A stretch of 64,000 nucleotides of DNA from Mucilaginibacter sp. SJ (lineage in GTDB: Bacteria > Bacteroidota > Bacteroidia > Sphingobacteriales > Sphingobacteriaceae), in contig NZ_CP118631.1 in assembly GCF_028993635.1 (NCBI RefSeq), forward strand, positions 6,696,001 to 6,760,000, read 5' to 3'. Below are positions 26,068 through 35,707 of the stretch, piece after piece. A program made the translations under genes and the position numbers. The notes under the pieces are model-generated. The model saw only the letters and a list, made by a program, of their open reading frames with translations, searched no databases and had not been told where the DNA came from. Position 1 is the first letter of the stretch. Each line of letters opens with the position of its first letter.

Positions 26068-27129
26068 TTAATTAGCAAGCAGGGTTTCATATTCCATGCC
26101 TATTTTCTCGAGACTAAAGCGGTCAACGATATCGGCTTTGATATTAGGATGCTGCCAGGTTTGATTGCATGCCCTGATAATTTGATGGCGTAGTGTGCAC
26201 AGATCATTTTGCTCGGCTATAAAACCATTAAAGCCTTCTCTTATCAGTTCGTTAACCCCGCCAACTCTGAATGTAACCACCGGAACGCCTACCGACAATG
26301 CTTCGAGCACTACATTAGGGAAGCCTTCGGTAAATGAGCTTAAAACCAGTAAGTCATGCTTAGAAATAACATCGGCAACATTTTTAATTTCACCGATGAA
26401 TTTCACGCGTTCGTTAAGGCCTATATTTTGTACCTCTGCTTTTAAGGTATCCATCAGCGGGCCTTTGCCGGCTATAGTTAGAACATAGTTTTGAGGCAGT
26501 GCTTTCATAACCTCAAGCAGGCGAAATAATCCCTTTTCTTTGATGAGCCGGTTAACTGCAATAAGCCTTTTTACACCGGAAATTTTATTTTGAGGTTTTA
26601 AAACGTCTGTAATAATAACGGGGTTATGTATAACTATTAATTTATCGAGACTGATATGGTATAGTTTAAATATTGATTGCCTCATTTCTTCCGACTGGCA
26701 AACAATTGAGTTAAAGCGTACAAACAAAAACCTTGAAAAGTAATTGTAAAAGCGGGACTTAAATCCATAAAACTGCGCCATTTGCTGCGGATTGTTAGAT
26801 GCCCGGGCTATTAAATTAGGCACTCTAACAAACATAGAAACAAAGGCTACCAGGATATTAATATGATCGGTAGTTGAAAAAACCGCGTATGGTTTTTCAT
26901 CTTTCAGCAGTTTACGAAGTTTAAAAAATGAGCGTGAAGCTTTCATTGTTTTCAGGTTTAAAAATCTGATACCTGCTATTTCTGTTGAGAAACTGCACTC
27001 CTGCCCATTAAGCAACACTACAACTACCTCATAATCGGGTTTGTTGAAATATTGCGATAGCAGCCAGTAAACACGCTCAGAACCACCTGTACCAAGCGAA
27101 CCAAGAACAAGGAAAATCTTCTTTCTCAT
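26068..27129 (-). CDS. Glycosyltransferase family 4
   Basis: A 353-residue GT-B protein starting at the ATG at 27129; a TTG at 27150 in the same frame is less likely. It begins MRKKIFLVLGSLGTGGSERV, the nucleotide-sugar GT4 pattern with the GGSER acceptor loop, and has NRLIKEKGLFRLLEV and SSFTEGFPNVVLEAL (complete EX7E). It should transfer a sugar to the growing lipid-linked repeat unit. Confidence 0.92.
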   Translation of the reverse strand: MRKKIFLVLGSLGTGGSERVYWLLSQYFNKPDYEVVVVLLNGQECSFSTEIAGIRFLNLKTMKASRSFFKLRKLLKDEKPYAVFSTTDHINILVAFVSMFVRVPNLIARASNNPQQMAQFYGFKSRFYNYFSRFLFVRFNSIVCQSEEMRQSIFKLYHISLDKLIVIHNPVIITDVLKPQNKISGVKRLIAVNRLIKEKGLFRLLEVMKALPQNYVLTIAGKGPLMDTLKAEVQNIGLNERVKFIGEIKNVADVISKHDLLVLSSFTEGFPNVVLEALSVGVPVVTFRVGGVNELIREGFNGFIAEQNDLCTLRHQIIRACNQTWQHPNIKADIVDRFSLEKIGMEYETLLAN

Positions 27130-27153
27130 TATAAATAAAATTGGGATCAAGTT

Positions 27154-28383
27154 TTAAGCGACAACTAATTCTTCCTGCACTGGTTCGGTTTGTTTTACCG
27201 GGTCTTTTAACCTTTTGTAGTGTAATACAGCGAAATAAATAAATATAGTAGGGCCATCCACGCTCATCAGCCACCCGTTATGTGACAGCGCGTTTAATGA
27301 AACTGCTATAAAAGTGAAAAATATAGCTACATAAATAGCGCTTCCTTTATGTTTTACGTTTTTTATAGTTTGCCAAAACAGGCGAACGGTTTTGTAATAT
27401 ATGGCCCATAATAACCCTAACCCCAAAAACGGACCAAGCACGGTTATAAACATCAGGTAGGCATTGTGGGATGATAAGCCAAATGTGAACATCGGGTTGC
27501 GGTAAGTTACCTCATCCCAGGTTTTGCCATAAAAAATAAGCCCGAAAGGATAATCAGCATATATTTTAAGGTTTTCGGCAGCCATATCGGCCCGGTTAAA
27601 ATCGTTGGCTTCTTTAGCCTGGTTTTTTGAAAGGATATTGTTTTTGTCGTCAGTGTTATCTTTTAATACATAAGTGTACAGCCCAAAACATATGACCACT
27701 GTAGCAGCAACCAGGAAAACAGCCTTGTAACGATAGTAAATAAACAGGAAGAGCGTTACACCGACCCCAAAACTTATAAATGCCGACCTGTTCATGCCAA
27801 GGTAAATGCAGGCAACACAGGCTGCTAAAACTAAAGCCCTTATTATAAGATATTGCCCGGTGGTGCATGAGGCAATAAAGGCAAAGGTTGTAATGGCCAC
27901 AACCTGGTATCCGAAGTTAAATTGTGTTACTGCCAGCCCTGCAGGACTTTGTTTAACCGGTTCGCCCAATAACATGCTCCTGATCGGATCAATGGTGCCT
28001 GCCATGCTGTGATCAAGTACCATAATGATCATAGAGCACATGAGCAGAAAGAAGAACATTAATATTGAAGCGTAATAGCGCGATTTATTTGCACCTACAA
28101 AATAGTTAAAGTATAACGAACAGGGTATTATAGTAAGGAGAATGGCAAAAAAGGTAATATAATTGCTCATCCCTACTACCTGATATAAAAAAACGCCGAT
28201 TAAAAAAATTATTAACTCGTTGTAATAGCCAAAATCAAGCAAAGGTTTTTGCACGAAGAATAGCAGCATGCAAAAAATTACAGGTGCAGGAATCCTCAAA
28301 GTATCTGTCATGAAAATGTTAAAAGCAAGTGTGTACAGATAGAAGAGCATTAAACCATAAAAGAGGCACTTTTTAAGCAGCAT
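27154..28383 (-). CDS. O-antigen polymerase/ligase-like membrane protein (Wzy candidate)
   Basis: A 409-residue polytopic protein with roughly ten to twelve transmembrane segments and a larger loop in the second half (about residues 245-310, with KNQAKEANDFNRADMAAENL), the layout of Wzy/WaaL proteins. GLSSHNAYLMFITVLGPFLG resembles the conserved SHN segment of O-antigen ligase/polymerase domains. As the only such protein in the locus it is the likely polymerase that joins repeat units in the periplasm. Confidence 0.8.
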   Translation of the reverse strand: MLLKKCLFYGLMLFYLYTLAFNIFMTDTLRIPAPVIFCMLLFFVQKPLLDFGYYNELIIFLIGVFLYQVVGMSNYITFFAILLTIIPCSLYFNYFVGANKSRYYASILMFFFLLMCSMIIMVLDHSMAGTIDPIRSMLLGEPVKQSPAGLAVTQFNFGYQVVAITTFAFIASCTTGQYLIIRALVLAACVACIYLGMNRSAFISFGVGVTLFLFIYYRYKAVFLVAATVVICFGLYTYVLKDNTDDKNNILSKNQAKEANDFNRADMAAENLKIYADYPFGLIFYGKTWDEVTYRNPMFTFGLSSHNAYLMFITVLGPFLGLGLLWAIYYKTVRLFWQTIKNVKHKGSAIYVAIFFTFIAVSLNALSHNGWLMSVDGPTIFIYFAVLHYKRLKDPVKQTEPVQEELVVA

Positions 28384-28395
28384 AATAAAGTGGTG

Positions 28396-28986
28396 CTATT
28401 GAAAAATTCGTTTTATTGTAGAAAATATAATCTTCAGATCCATGAAAAGATCCTGGTTGTCGATGTATTCGAGATTTTTGCTGATCTTTGACGGCACGAT
28501 CACCCGGATGTACATATCTTCAGGATCATCGCTGCTGGCCAGGATATCATTTTCATCAAAGTATTTGATGGATGCCCAGTCTGTTACCCCGGGTTTTACG
28601 GTTAGTACCCTTAATTGTGCCGGTGTGTACATGTTTACATATTTTCTCACCTCGGGGCGCGGGCCAACAAAGCTCATGTCGCCTTTTAAAACATTTAGCA
28701 ATTGCGGCAGTTCATCAAGTTTATATTTCCGGAGCCAATAACCAACACCGGTGATTCGGTAATCTTTACTGCCAATGGTTAGTAACCCGGCTCTGTCTGA
28801 ATTTACGTACATGGTTCGGAATTTGAAGAGTTCAAACTCATTTCCATCTTTCCCAACCCGCGCCTGTTTATAAAATGCGCTTCCTCTTGAGTTTATTTTA
28901 ATGGCTACAGCAATCAAAAGGAAAAGCGGCAGCAATACGATGAGGGTGATAAATGACAAGCCCATATCAAAAAGCCGTTTAATCAT
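28396..28986 (-). CDS. Initiating sugar-phosphate transferase (PglC/WcaJ C-terminal type)
   Basis: A 196-residue small-form polyprenyl-phosphate sugar-1-phosphate transferase. The ATG at 28986 is preferred over a TTG at 29004 that would overlap the previous gene. It has one re-entrant N-terminal hydrophobic helix (MGLSFITLIVLLPLFLLIAV), then ARVGKDGNEFELFKFRTM, the catalytic Asp-Glu pair in KLDELPQLLNVLKGDMS and FVGPRPEVRKYV. It starts repeat-unit synthesis by transferring a sugar-1-phosphate to undecaprenyl phosphate. The size is that of PglC, which uses UDP-diacetylbacillosamine, consistent with the PglF-like dehydratase in this locus. Confidence 0.93.
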   Translation of the reverse strand: MIKRLFDMGLSFITLIVLLPLFLLIAVAIKINSRGSAFYKQARVGKDGNEFELFKFRTMYVNSDRAGLLTIGSKDYRITGVGYWLRKYKLDELPQLLNVLKGDMSFVGPRPEVRKYVNMYTPAQLRVLTVKPGVTDWASIKYFDENDILASSDDPEDMYIRVIVPSKISKNLEYIDNQDLFMDLKIIFSTIKRIFQ

Positions 28987-28993
28987 AACTGTA

Positions 28994-30238
28994 TTATAAT
29001 TCAACTTTTGCAGGTTCTTTACACTCTTCTAATGCGGCATTTACCGAGTTTATGACGGTTGTAATTATGAAATCTATCTGCTCATCCGAAAGCTGCGGAT
29101 ATATAGGGAGCGAGATTTCATTGGCATAAAGCGCATAAGCCGATGGATATTGAGAGATTTCATACCCCATGTCTTTAAAAAGGGTTAACATGGGCAGCGG
29201 CATAAAGTGTACATTGGCCATGATCCCTTCACTCATAATACTGTCGATGATCTGATCGCGCTGTACTTCTGATATACCTTTAATTCGCAGGGCAAACAAA
29301 TGATAAGATGATTCCCTTTGCTCATTTTTTAATGGCGGTTCAATAAACCAATCCGTTGCTTTAAAGCTGTCACAATACATTGATGCAACACGTTTGCGCA
29401 TGGGGAGTAGTCGGACATCATAATTCTTGAGCTGGCCGAGGCCTATTGCAGCGCAAATGTCGGGCATATTGATTTTCAGGCCCATAAACAGGATATCGTA
29501 TTTCCAGCCGCCCCCGTTTGATTTAGTAAAAGCATCCTTGGTTTGGCCGTTAAGGGTATATAGTTTTAAATACCGGTACTCATCAGCTGCATTGAAATTG
29601 GCGGGCAGATTGATACATATGCAACCGCCTTCGGCAGTGGTAATGTTTTTAACTGCATGAAAAGAAAAGATAGAAACATCACTATACTTTGCTGCAGGTA
29701 ATTCATTTATGGTTGCACCGATTGAATGCGCCGCGTCGGCAATTAAAAGGACCCGGCCTAAAACTTTTTGCTTTGGGCTCTCAGCAACGAATAACTTTTT
29801 AATATCCTGCCTGTTTATAATAGATTTTAATCCCTCATAATCGCAGGGCCAGCCGGCTATATCTACGGCAATAATTGCCTTGGTTTTTGGTGTTATAGCT
29901 TTGATCACAGCCGCTGTCGATATGCAGCAATCGTCATCAACATCAACTATCACCGGTGTAGCCCCGCAATGCAGTACACTTAAGGCGGTAGCACAATAGG
30001 TGTATGCTGGTATGATAACCTCATCGCCTTCCTTTATGCCGAACCATTTCAGCATCAGGATAGCTCCTGATGTCCAGGAGTTTACGCAAACAGCCGCATC
30101 CGAAGCTGTAAGCTGCTTCATTTGTTGCTCAAGTGCGGCTACTTTGGGTCCGGTGGTTATCCAGCCGGAGTTAAGCGTGTCCATAACCTCGTTTATAACA
30201 GCCTGGTCAATGTAAGGTGGCGCAAAAGAAATTTTCAT
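28994..30238 (-). CDS. DegT/DnrJ/EryC1 aminotransferase
   Basis: A 414-residue PLP enzyme of the sugar aminotransferase family. It has DAAHSIGATIN and SIFSFHAVKNITTAEGG, where the lysine forms the internal aldimine. Segments GWITTGPKVAALEQQMK and DEVIIPAYTYCATALSVLHC are typical. It would aminate a keto nucleotide sugar, for example the 4-keto product of the PglF-like dehydratase, using glutamate. It lies just upstream of the initiating transferase, so it is the best candidate for the PglE role. Confidence 0.93.
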   Translation of the reverse strand: MKISFAPPYIDQAVINEVMDTLNSGWITTGPKVAALEQQMKQLTASDAAVCVNSWTSGAILMLKWFGIKEGDEVIIPAYTYCATALSVLHCGATPVIVDVDDDCCISTAAVIKAITPKTKAIIAVDIAGWPCDYEGLKSIINRQDIKKLFVAESPKQKVLGRVLLIADAAHSIGATINELPAAKYSDVSIFSFHAVKNITTAEGGCICINLPANFNAADEYRYLKLYTLNGQTKDAFTKSNGGGWKYDILFMGLKINMPDICAAIGLGQLKNYDVRLLPMRKRVASMYCDSFKATDWFIEPPLKNEQRESSYHLFALRIKGISEVQRDQIIDSIMSEGIMANVHFMPLPMLTLFKDMGYEISQYPSAYALYANEISLPIYPQLSDEQIDFIITTVINSVNAALEECKEPAKVEL

Positions 30239-30255
30239 ATCAGGTTTAAATAGTG

Positions 30256-31023
30256 TTAGTTTCCGGCGGGGATTCGTTCCATAAAAGCGATTGCTTTTTG
30301 GGCGTAATCACGTGCTAATCTTTTATAAATGCAATATTTCTCGGCAAGGGCATCTGCCCAGGTATAATTTGAAAAATCGAGGTCATCCAGTGAAACAAAA
30401 AGGTGATGGTTTTTTTCTATGAAAATTTCAAGCTCAGCAAACGTTTTGTCAGAACAGGTTTCGGGATGATAATTGAATGTCCATGTGTATTTTGTTTTTT
30501 GTTCAACTTCTGATAGTTGAACAGGTACCCAATTAAAACCAAATCTTACGTAAGGTGACTTAAGCAGGCCGTCACTTATTATTTTAATGTTAGTGTATTC
30601 GTGTAAAGCCAGCAGTGTATTACGGTCAAAAGTATGTGCAGGGGCAATGAAAACAGTGGGGTTGATATTTTCACCTCTGAAAATTTCGGCCGCTTTTCTT
30701 ATTTTTTCTTTCTGTGTTTGCAATGGTAAGCCTGCAAATTCCGACCTGTTGTTCATCTTCAGTAAGCCGGAGTTGTGATTTATGTAATAATGATCAAAAC
30801 CGTGCATGCCTATCACATAATTTTTATTTTGAAGTTCGCGCACCAACTGCCAGTAGTAAGGATTGAAATTACCGCAGGCTTTTAGCTTGGGGTCTTTATT
30901 GGCTGGTATAACAGCGATGATTGGTTTTATACCATGCTTGTCGAACAGGGTAAAGAAACGTTCCCATTTTTGCAGGTTATTTGTAGGGCACAAATCATCC
31001 AAACGAATTAGATACTGTAACAT
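30256..31023 (-). CDS. DUF2334-type polysaccharide deacetylase-like protein
   Basis: A 255-residue protein of the NodB-related DUF2334 group. LIRLDDLCPTNN carries the metal-binding Asp pair at the first strand, VIGMHGFDHYY the His-containing loop, and FIAPAHTFDRNTLLAL the region after it. It has no signal peptide, so it is probably cytoplasmic and may deacetylate a nucleotide-sugar or lipid-linked sugar rather than finished polymer. Substrate unknown. Confidence 0.8.
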   Translation of the reverse strand: MLQYLIRLDDLCPTNNLQKWERFFTLFDKHGIKPIIAVIPANKDPKLKACGNFNPYYWQLVRELQNKNYVIGMHGFDHYYINHNSGLLKMNNRSEFAGLPLQTQKEKIRKAAEIFRGENINPTVFIAPAHTFDRNTLLALHEYTNIKIISDGLLKSPYVRFGFNWVPVQLSEVEQKTKYTWTFNYHPETCSDKTFAELEIFIEKNHHLFVSLDDLDFSNYTWADALAEKYCIYKRLARDYAQKAIAFMERIPAGN

Positions 31024-31041
31024 ATTAACAGTTTGATAGGT

Positions 31042-32211
31042 TTATAAAGCCGGTTGGCTGTTTGTTAGTTGTGCCGCTGTTGCAGTTGCAGCAACGTGCT
31101 TTTTGATTAACGTTTCCCATTCTCCCAGGATCTTATCGGGATGGTTGGTTTGAGATATGACGCGGGCCTGATTTCCAAGAGTTGTTTTTACAACCTCATT
31201 GCCGGCCAAACGGTGCATTGCATCGGCTAAATCACTTATTGATCCTCTTTTTACCAATATCCCATTTTGGCCGTTGTTGATGATCTCCGAAGGTCCAAAA
31301 TTGCAATCAACCGCTATGGAGGGGCAGCCAAAGCTCATTGCTTCAACTAAAGCATTGGGGTATCCCTCGTTGCGCGATGGTAAGACAAACATTTCGGCCT
31401 GGTTGTAATAATCCTGAAGGTTGTTTTTGCTGCCAGGCAGCAATACCCGTTCTCTTAACCCCAGATTAAAGATCTGGCAAACGAGGGTAGCGCGTTCTTC
31501 GCCATCGCCGACGATAATCAGATCGACGTCGGTAAGGCCTGATTTTGCATAGGCTTCAATAAGGATATCAAAGCCTTTTACATAGGCCAAACGGCCAACT
31601 CCCAAAATAAACCTCCGATGGTGGACCTTCTCCTCTGACGGTAATGGGAAAATAGTAACAGCATTTGTTATGCGCTCAATGTTTGTGAGTACTTTAAAGT
31701 CTTTGTCCTTAAGCAAGCAGTCCTCAACTCCTTTAGCACTTACTACAACTGCTTCGGCTCTTTTATATAAGTTTAAAGCCAGTTGTTTACGCAAATAGTT
31801 AAACCTGATAACGCTTCTATCGGGCGAAGTGCGCTCTGAAACAATGTAAGGCACCCGGGTAAACCAACAGGTAATGCCAGTCCAAACATTGGCGGATGTG
31901 ATGAATGATAAAGCGCACACCGGCTTTTGAGCCCGCAATAACTTGATAAGTTTAAAAAAAGTTTCGGCAATATGATACAATCTGTAAACAAACAAATTTT
32001 TTTGACGGTCAGTAAGGTAAAATACCTTAACATCATTATCAATTTCATATGCTGGAACATCATTGTTTAAAGAAATAAGTACCGACTGAAAGTTGTTTTT
32101 ATTAAAATAATTAGCAAGCGATATGATAACTCTTTCTGCTCCTCCTCCTTTAAGGGAGGGAATAATGAAAAACAGAACGGGTTTTGAAAAAGGGACGGCT
32201 GGTATGTTCAT
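31042..32211 (-). CDS. Glycosyltransferase family 4
   Basis: A 389-residue GT-B protein. FFIIPSLKGGGAERVIISLA is the acceptor-site glycine-rich loop, GVGRLAYVKGFDILIEAYAK opens the donor domain and PSRNEGYPNALVEAM contains EX7E. The C-terminus is Ala/Thr-rich and probably disordered. Together with its neighbours it builds the EPS repeat unit. Confidence 0.92.
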   Translation of the reverse strand: MNIPAVPFSKPVLFFIIPSLKGGGAERVIISLANYFNKNNFQSVLISLNNDVPAYEIDNDVKVFYLTDRQKNLFVYRLYHIAETFFKLIKLLRAQKPVCALSFITSANVWTGITCWFTRVPYIVSERTSPDRSVIRFNYLRKQLALNLYKRAEAVVVSAKGVEDCLLKDKDFKVLTNIERITNAVTIFPLPSEEKVHHRRFILGVGRLAYVKGFDILIEAYAKSGLTDVDLIIVGDGEERATLVCQIFNLGLRERVLLPGSKNNLQDYYNQAEMFVLPSRNEGYPNALVEAMSFGCPSIAVDCNFGPSEIINNGQNGILVKRGSISDLADAMHRLAGNEVVKTTLGNQARVISQTNHPDKILGEWETLIKKHVAATATAAQLTNSQPAL

Positions 32212-32235
32212 TGTTGGTGTTAAATTCCCTGCGGG

Positions 32236-33093
32236 TTAAAGCAGGTATTTTAGTGTATCGTAAGCTTTGCGAAACCGTTTGTTTTGTAATTCAAATAACA
32301 GATAGCGTTTAATATAAAGCAGCAATAGCTTTTTTTTTGCCCTTGCAGAGTAGGTGAAGTTTTTGATGATCAAATTGAAATCACTTATAACCATTTCCAT
32401 ACGTGCTTTGGCGTTGATCATGCTCCATACGCCGCCTTCATGATTGCGGTAACAGCTCATCACCTCGGGTATTACATAAATTTTACCGCCGGTATGCTGG
32501 GTGGCCCATAGCTTAAACATTTTATCGCCGGCAAAACATTCAAAAAACCAGGGAGCAGCAAACAGCTGATGGGTTTCGGGAATGTTGCGATAAACAACTG
32601 TTGCCGTTTTTGTTTCTTCCTGTTTCCCCGCCAGCAAATCGGCATATGTATGTATCAGCGGTGTCGGGTTAGGGTGTACGTAAAGAGTTTTGTTATTAAC
32701 GTTTATCACTTTGTGGTAATGGCAGCAAATAACGAAGTCGGCATTGTTTTCTAAAAAATCAACCTGCTTTTGCAGTTTATATTCATTTGTCCAGTAGTCG
32801 TCGCCCTCACAAAGAGCTATGTACCTGCCTCTGCACTGTGTAACACAATTAATTAAGTTTTTATGTGTGCCTAAGTTGGTAGGGGAGGCTATAAGCTTGA
32901 TCCTGCCGGGATAGGTTTCTGAGTAAAATTTAATTATTGACTGGGTTTTATCTGTCGAGCAATCGTCGCCAATGATGATTTCGAACTTAAAGTTGGTTTT
33001 CTGCATCAAAAAGCTTCGAATAGCCTCAGAAATGAATTTTTCATGGTTGTAAGTAATACAGAGAACACTTACCATTATTTCTTCATCGTTCAT
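32236..33093 (-). CDS. Glycosyltransferase family 2
   Basis: A 285-residue GT-A protein. VSVLCITYNHEKFISEAIRS starts the nucleotide-binding domain, followed by EIIIGDDCSTDKT and the DxD-like metal site in LCEGDDYW. The C-terminal part is basic and helical. The start overlaps the previous stop by ATGA; a second ATG 18 bp further in would begin at MVSVLC. It is the only GT2 in the locus and is an inverting transferase by family. Confidence 0.92.
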   Translation of the reverse strand: MNDEEIMVSVLCITYNHEKFISEAIRSFLMQKTNFKFEIIIGDDCSTDKTQSIIKFYSETYPGRIKLIASPTNLGTHKNLINCVTQCRGRYIALCEGDDYWTNEYKLQKQVDFLENNADFVICCHYHKVINVNNKTLYVHPNPTPLIHTYADLLAGKQEETKTATVVYRNIPETHQLFAAPWFFECFAGDKMFKLWATQHTGGKIYVIPEVMSCYRNHEGGVWSMINAKARMEMVISDFNLIIKNFTYSARAKKKLLLLYIKRYLLFELQNKRFRKAYDTLKYLL

Positions 33094-34265
33094 ACCGTTC
33101 CATTTACATTCGCTGCCCTTACATTTATTTCAGATTCAATTTTATCGGTCACCAGTGTGCCAAAATGTTTCGGCTTAAAGTTGTTGTCGAAGTTTTGTGC
33201 ACGAAGCAATAACCTGCAAATAAGGTCAAGATCTGACAGCGACAGCGTATGATATAACGGAAGACAAACCACCCTTGAGGCTATGGAATCGCAAACAGGC
33301 ATTGGTTGGCTTTTTACGTATGGCAATGATGATAACGAGGGATAAAAATACCTCCTGCAATAAATCTGTGCTAACTCTAATTTTGCTTTACTTTGATGCA
33401 TCAGGGCCTCTGTTTGAAAAACGACGGGGAAATATGCATAATTATAATCCTGTTCGTTTTCAAGTTTTTGGAACTGAACATCCAGGTTTTCCAGGCGCTG
33501 CAGATATTGCTCATACAAATACTTTCTTTTTTTAAGTATTTCGTCAACATGGCGCAGGTTGCATAAACCCATTGCTGCGTGAAACTCGCTGTTTTTAGCA
33601 TTGATGCCTTCCTCCGAGAAAGTATCGACACCTGAATATCCGAAGTTGCGCATCAGTGCCATGGTTTTTAATAACTCCGGATCCTGGGTAAATACAGCGC
33701 CACCTTCGATAGTGTGATACAATTTGGTTGAGTGAAAGCTGGTTACACTGATGTCGCCATATTCAAATACGGAGCGGTTTTTATAAAAAGTACCGAAGCA
33801 ATGTGCGGCATCATAGATCACCTTAAGGTTATGTTTATCAGCAATAGCTTGTATGGCTGTTATATCGCATGGGTTACCGAATACGTGTGTTGCCAGTATA
33901 GCCGATGTGTTGGGTGTGATGGCAGCTTCGATTTTAGCCGGATCAATATTCAGCGTTTCAGGATCGATATCAACAAATACAGGTTCGCAACCCTGCCATA
34001 CAATAGTACTTGTCGTAGCAACAAATGAAAATGGCGTTGTGATAATTTCTCCGCTTAAGTTAAGTGCTTTGATAGCCAGTTGTAAAGCTATTGTACCGTT
34101 TGTAACAAACAGCATATGACTAACGCCCAGGTATTGCTTTAACTTTAATTCGAGCGTGTTCACAAGGGGCCCATTGTTGGTGAGCCATTGCCTTTCCCAG
34201 ATACTTTTAACATAGGCTCTGAATTCCTTTTCGGCAGGGAGAAATGGTTTGGTTACTGGAATCAT
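33090..34265 (-). CDS. DegT/DnrJ/EryC1 aminotransferase
   Basis: A 391-residue PLP-dependent sugar aminotransferase. QWLTNNGPLVNTLELKLKQY, IYDAAHCFGTFYKN and SFHSTKLYHTIEGGAVF show the fold and the PLP lysine. It overlaps both neighbours by ATGA, which places it firmly in the operon between the flippase and the GT2. It is a second full-length enzyme of this family in the locus, so the EPS probably contains more than one amino sugar. Confidence 0.93.
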   Translation of the reverse strand: MIPVTKPFLPAEKEFRAYVKSIWERQWLTNNGPLVNTLELKLKQYLGVSHMLFVTNGTIALQLAIKALNLSGEIITTPFSFVATTSTIVWQGCEPVFVDIDPETLNIDPAKIEAAITPNTSAILATHVFGNPCDITAIQAIADKHNLKVIYDAAHCFGTFYKNRSVFEYGDISVTSFHSTKLYHTIEGGAVFTQDPELLKTMALMRNFGYSGVDTFSEEGINAKNSEFHAAMGLCNLRHVDEILKKRKYLYEQYLQRLENLDVQFQKLENEQDYNYAYFPVVFQTEALMHQSKAKLELAQIYCRRYFYPSLSSLPYVKSQPMPVCDSIASRVVCLPLYHTLSLSDLDLICRLLLRAQNFDNNFKPKHFGTLVTDKIESEINVRAANVNGTV

Positions 34266-35701
34266 CTTTTTAGGATTAATTGGTTAAAATCTTTAATAGC
34301 GGAGAGCTTAATCAACAAACTGGTACCATAATAAACCGCAATGAACACTATGAGTAATATGCCAATTTGCATAGTCGGGATGAAAAAATCATTGATCAGT
34401 AATTTGTCGAGAAAATAACAGCAGAGGCCAATGCTTCCGGCTAATGTTACTGTTGGCAAAATATCTTTTACCTGCTCGGTAACCGGGTAGTTAATTAGGC
34501 GACCGCTGTAAATGGAATTGATGTAGTAGGCTATTATGTTAAAAAGTAACTGAAAGTATAATAACCCATAAATCCCGAAGGGAATAAAAAGCAGGATGCC
34601 AACTACACTTAAAACCTTTTTAATAACCTCTAACTTTAAAAACAATGCGCTTTGTCCCATTACTTTTAAAACATTTAAGTTGTATGAATGCAGCGGGTAC
34701 ATAATGCCGCCTATGCATAACAATTGGAAGAACGGAACGGCGGGCAGCCATTTATCGGTTAATAAGATGTGAAACAAAGGTCTGGCAATAACGCTAAGTA
34801 ATATAAGTACCGGTGCATTCCAGAATACTACCTGTTGCATAAGCCGTTTATACACATTTTTTAGCTGTACCGGGTCGTTTGAGATCTCTGCGAACATAGG
34901 ATAAGTAACTTTATTTATAGCTGCCGAAATGTTACTGATAGGCAGTTGGCTGATTGAATCGGCACGGCTGTAATAGCCAAGCTGAGTTGCCGAAAAGTAC
35001 TTACCTATAATGATTAGGTAGATATTTTGGTAAACAGTATCAATTAAACCCGATAATGTCATTTTATAACCGAAATGAATATGTTTTTTAAAGCACGCTT
35101 TATCAAAGATCAGTGCCGGCCTCCAGTTTGAGGTAATCCAATGTATGGCAGTTGATAAAAAGGATGTGCATAAACCCATCCAAACAAGGCTCCAAACACC
35201 ATATCCTAATTTAGCGAGTATAATACCTAATATACCGCCGCCAATAGCGGATGGAATTTGAATATTGGTTTGTTTCTTAAATTTTAGCTCTTTTATCAGT
35301 AAGGTGCTTTGTACCCCGAAAAAAGCATTGATGATCAAAATCAAGGTATAAACACGTACCACCGGTGTTAGTAACGGCTGATTATAAAAGGCAGAGATCA
35401 ATGGTGCCGATAAAAAAAGCAACAAATACAGGATAGTACTGCCAATAATATTAAAAAAGAACACGGTTGAATAATCGCGCTGATCGGCATTGGTTGTACG
35501 GATCAGCGAAGCTGTCAGACCGCTGTCCAGGAGGCTGTTGCCAACCGAAATAAAAAGCGACAGCATAGCTATCAAACCAAATTGCGATGGCTCCAGGATC
35601 CGCGCCAGGAAAATGGATATGCCAAAGCTCACCACCTTTGAACTTAATTGCTGCCACAGCGCCCATACTATGCCGGATACGGCTCTTTGTTTGTAGGTCA
35701 T
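34262..35701 (-). CDS. Wzx-type flippase (MOP superfamily, TuaB/WzxC-like)
   Basis: A 479-residue polytopic protein with 12 to 14 predicted transmembrane segments. The N-terminus (GISIFLARILEPSQFGLIAM) and the segment YYSRADSISQLPISNISAAI are typical of the TuaB/WzxC lipid-linked oligosaccharide exporters. It should flip undecaprenyl-linked repeat units to the periplasmic face, before polymerisation by the Wzy candidate at 27154. Confidence 0.93.
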   Translation of the reverse strand: MTYKQRAVSGIVWALWQQLSSKVVSFGISIFLARILEPSQFGLIAMLSLFISVGNSLLDSGLTASLIRTTNADQRDYSTVFFFNIIGSTILYLLLFLSAPLISAFYNQPLLTPVVRVYTLILIINAFFGVQSTLLIKELKFKKQTNIQIPSAIGGGILGIILAKLGYGVWSLVWMGLCTSFLSTAIHWITSNWRPALIFDKACFKKHIHFGYKMTLSGLIDTVYQNIYLIIIGKYFSATQLGYYSRADSISQLPISNISAAINKVTYPMFAEISNDPVQLKNVYKRLMQQVVFWNAPVLILLSVIARPLFHILLTDKWLPAVPFFQLLCIGGIMYPLHSYNLNVLKVMGQSALFLKLEVIKKVLSVVGILLFIPFGIYGLLYFQLLFNIIAYYINSIYSGRLINYPVTEQVKDILPTVTLAGSIGLCCYFLDKLLINDFFIPTMQIGILLIVFIAVYYGTSLLIKLSAIKDFNQLILKR

Positions 35702-35707
35702 AAATTT

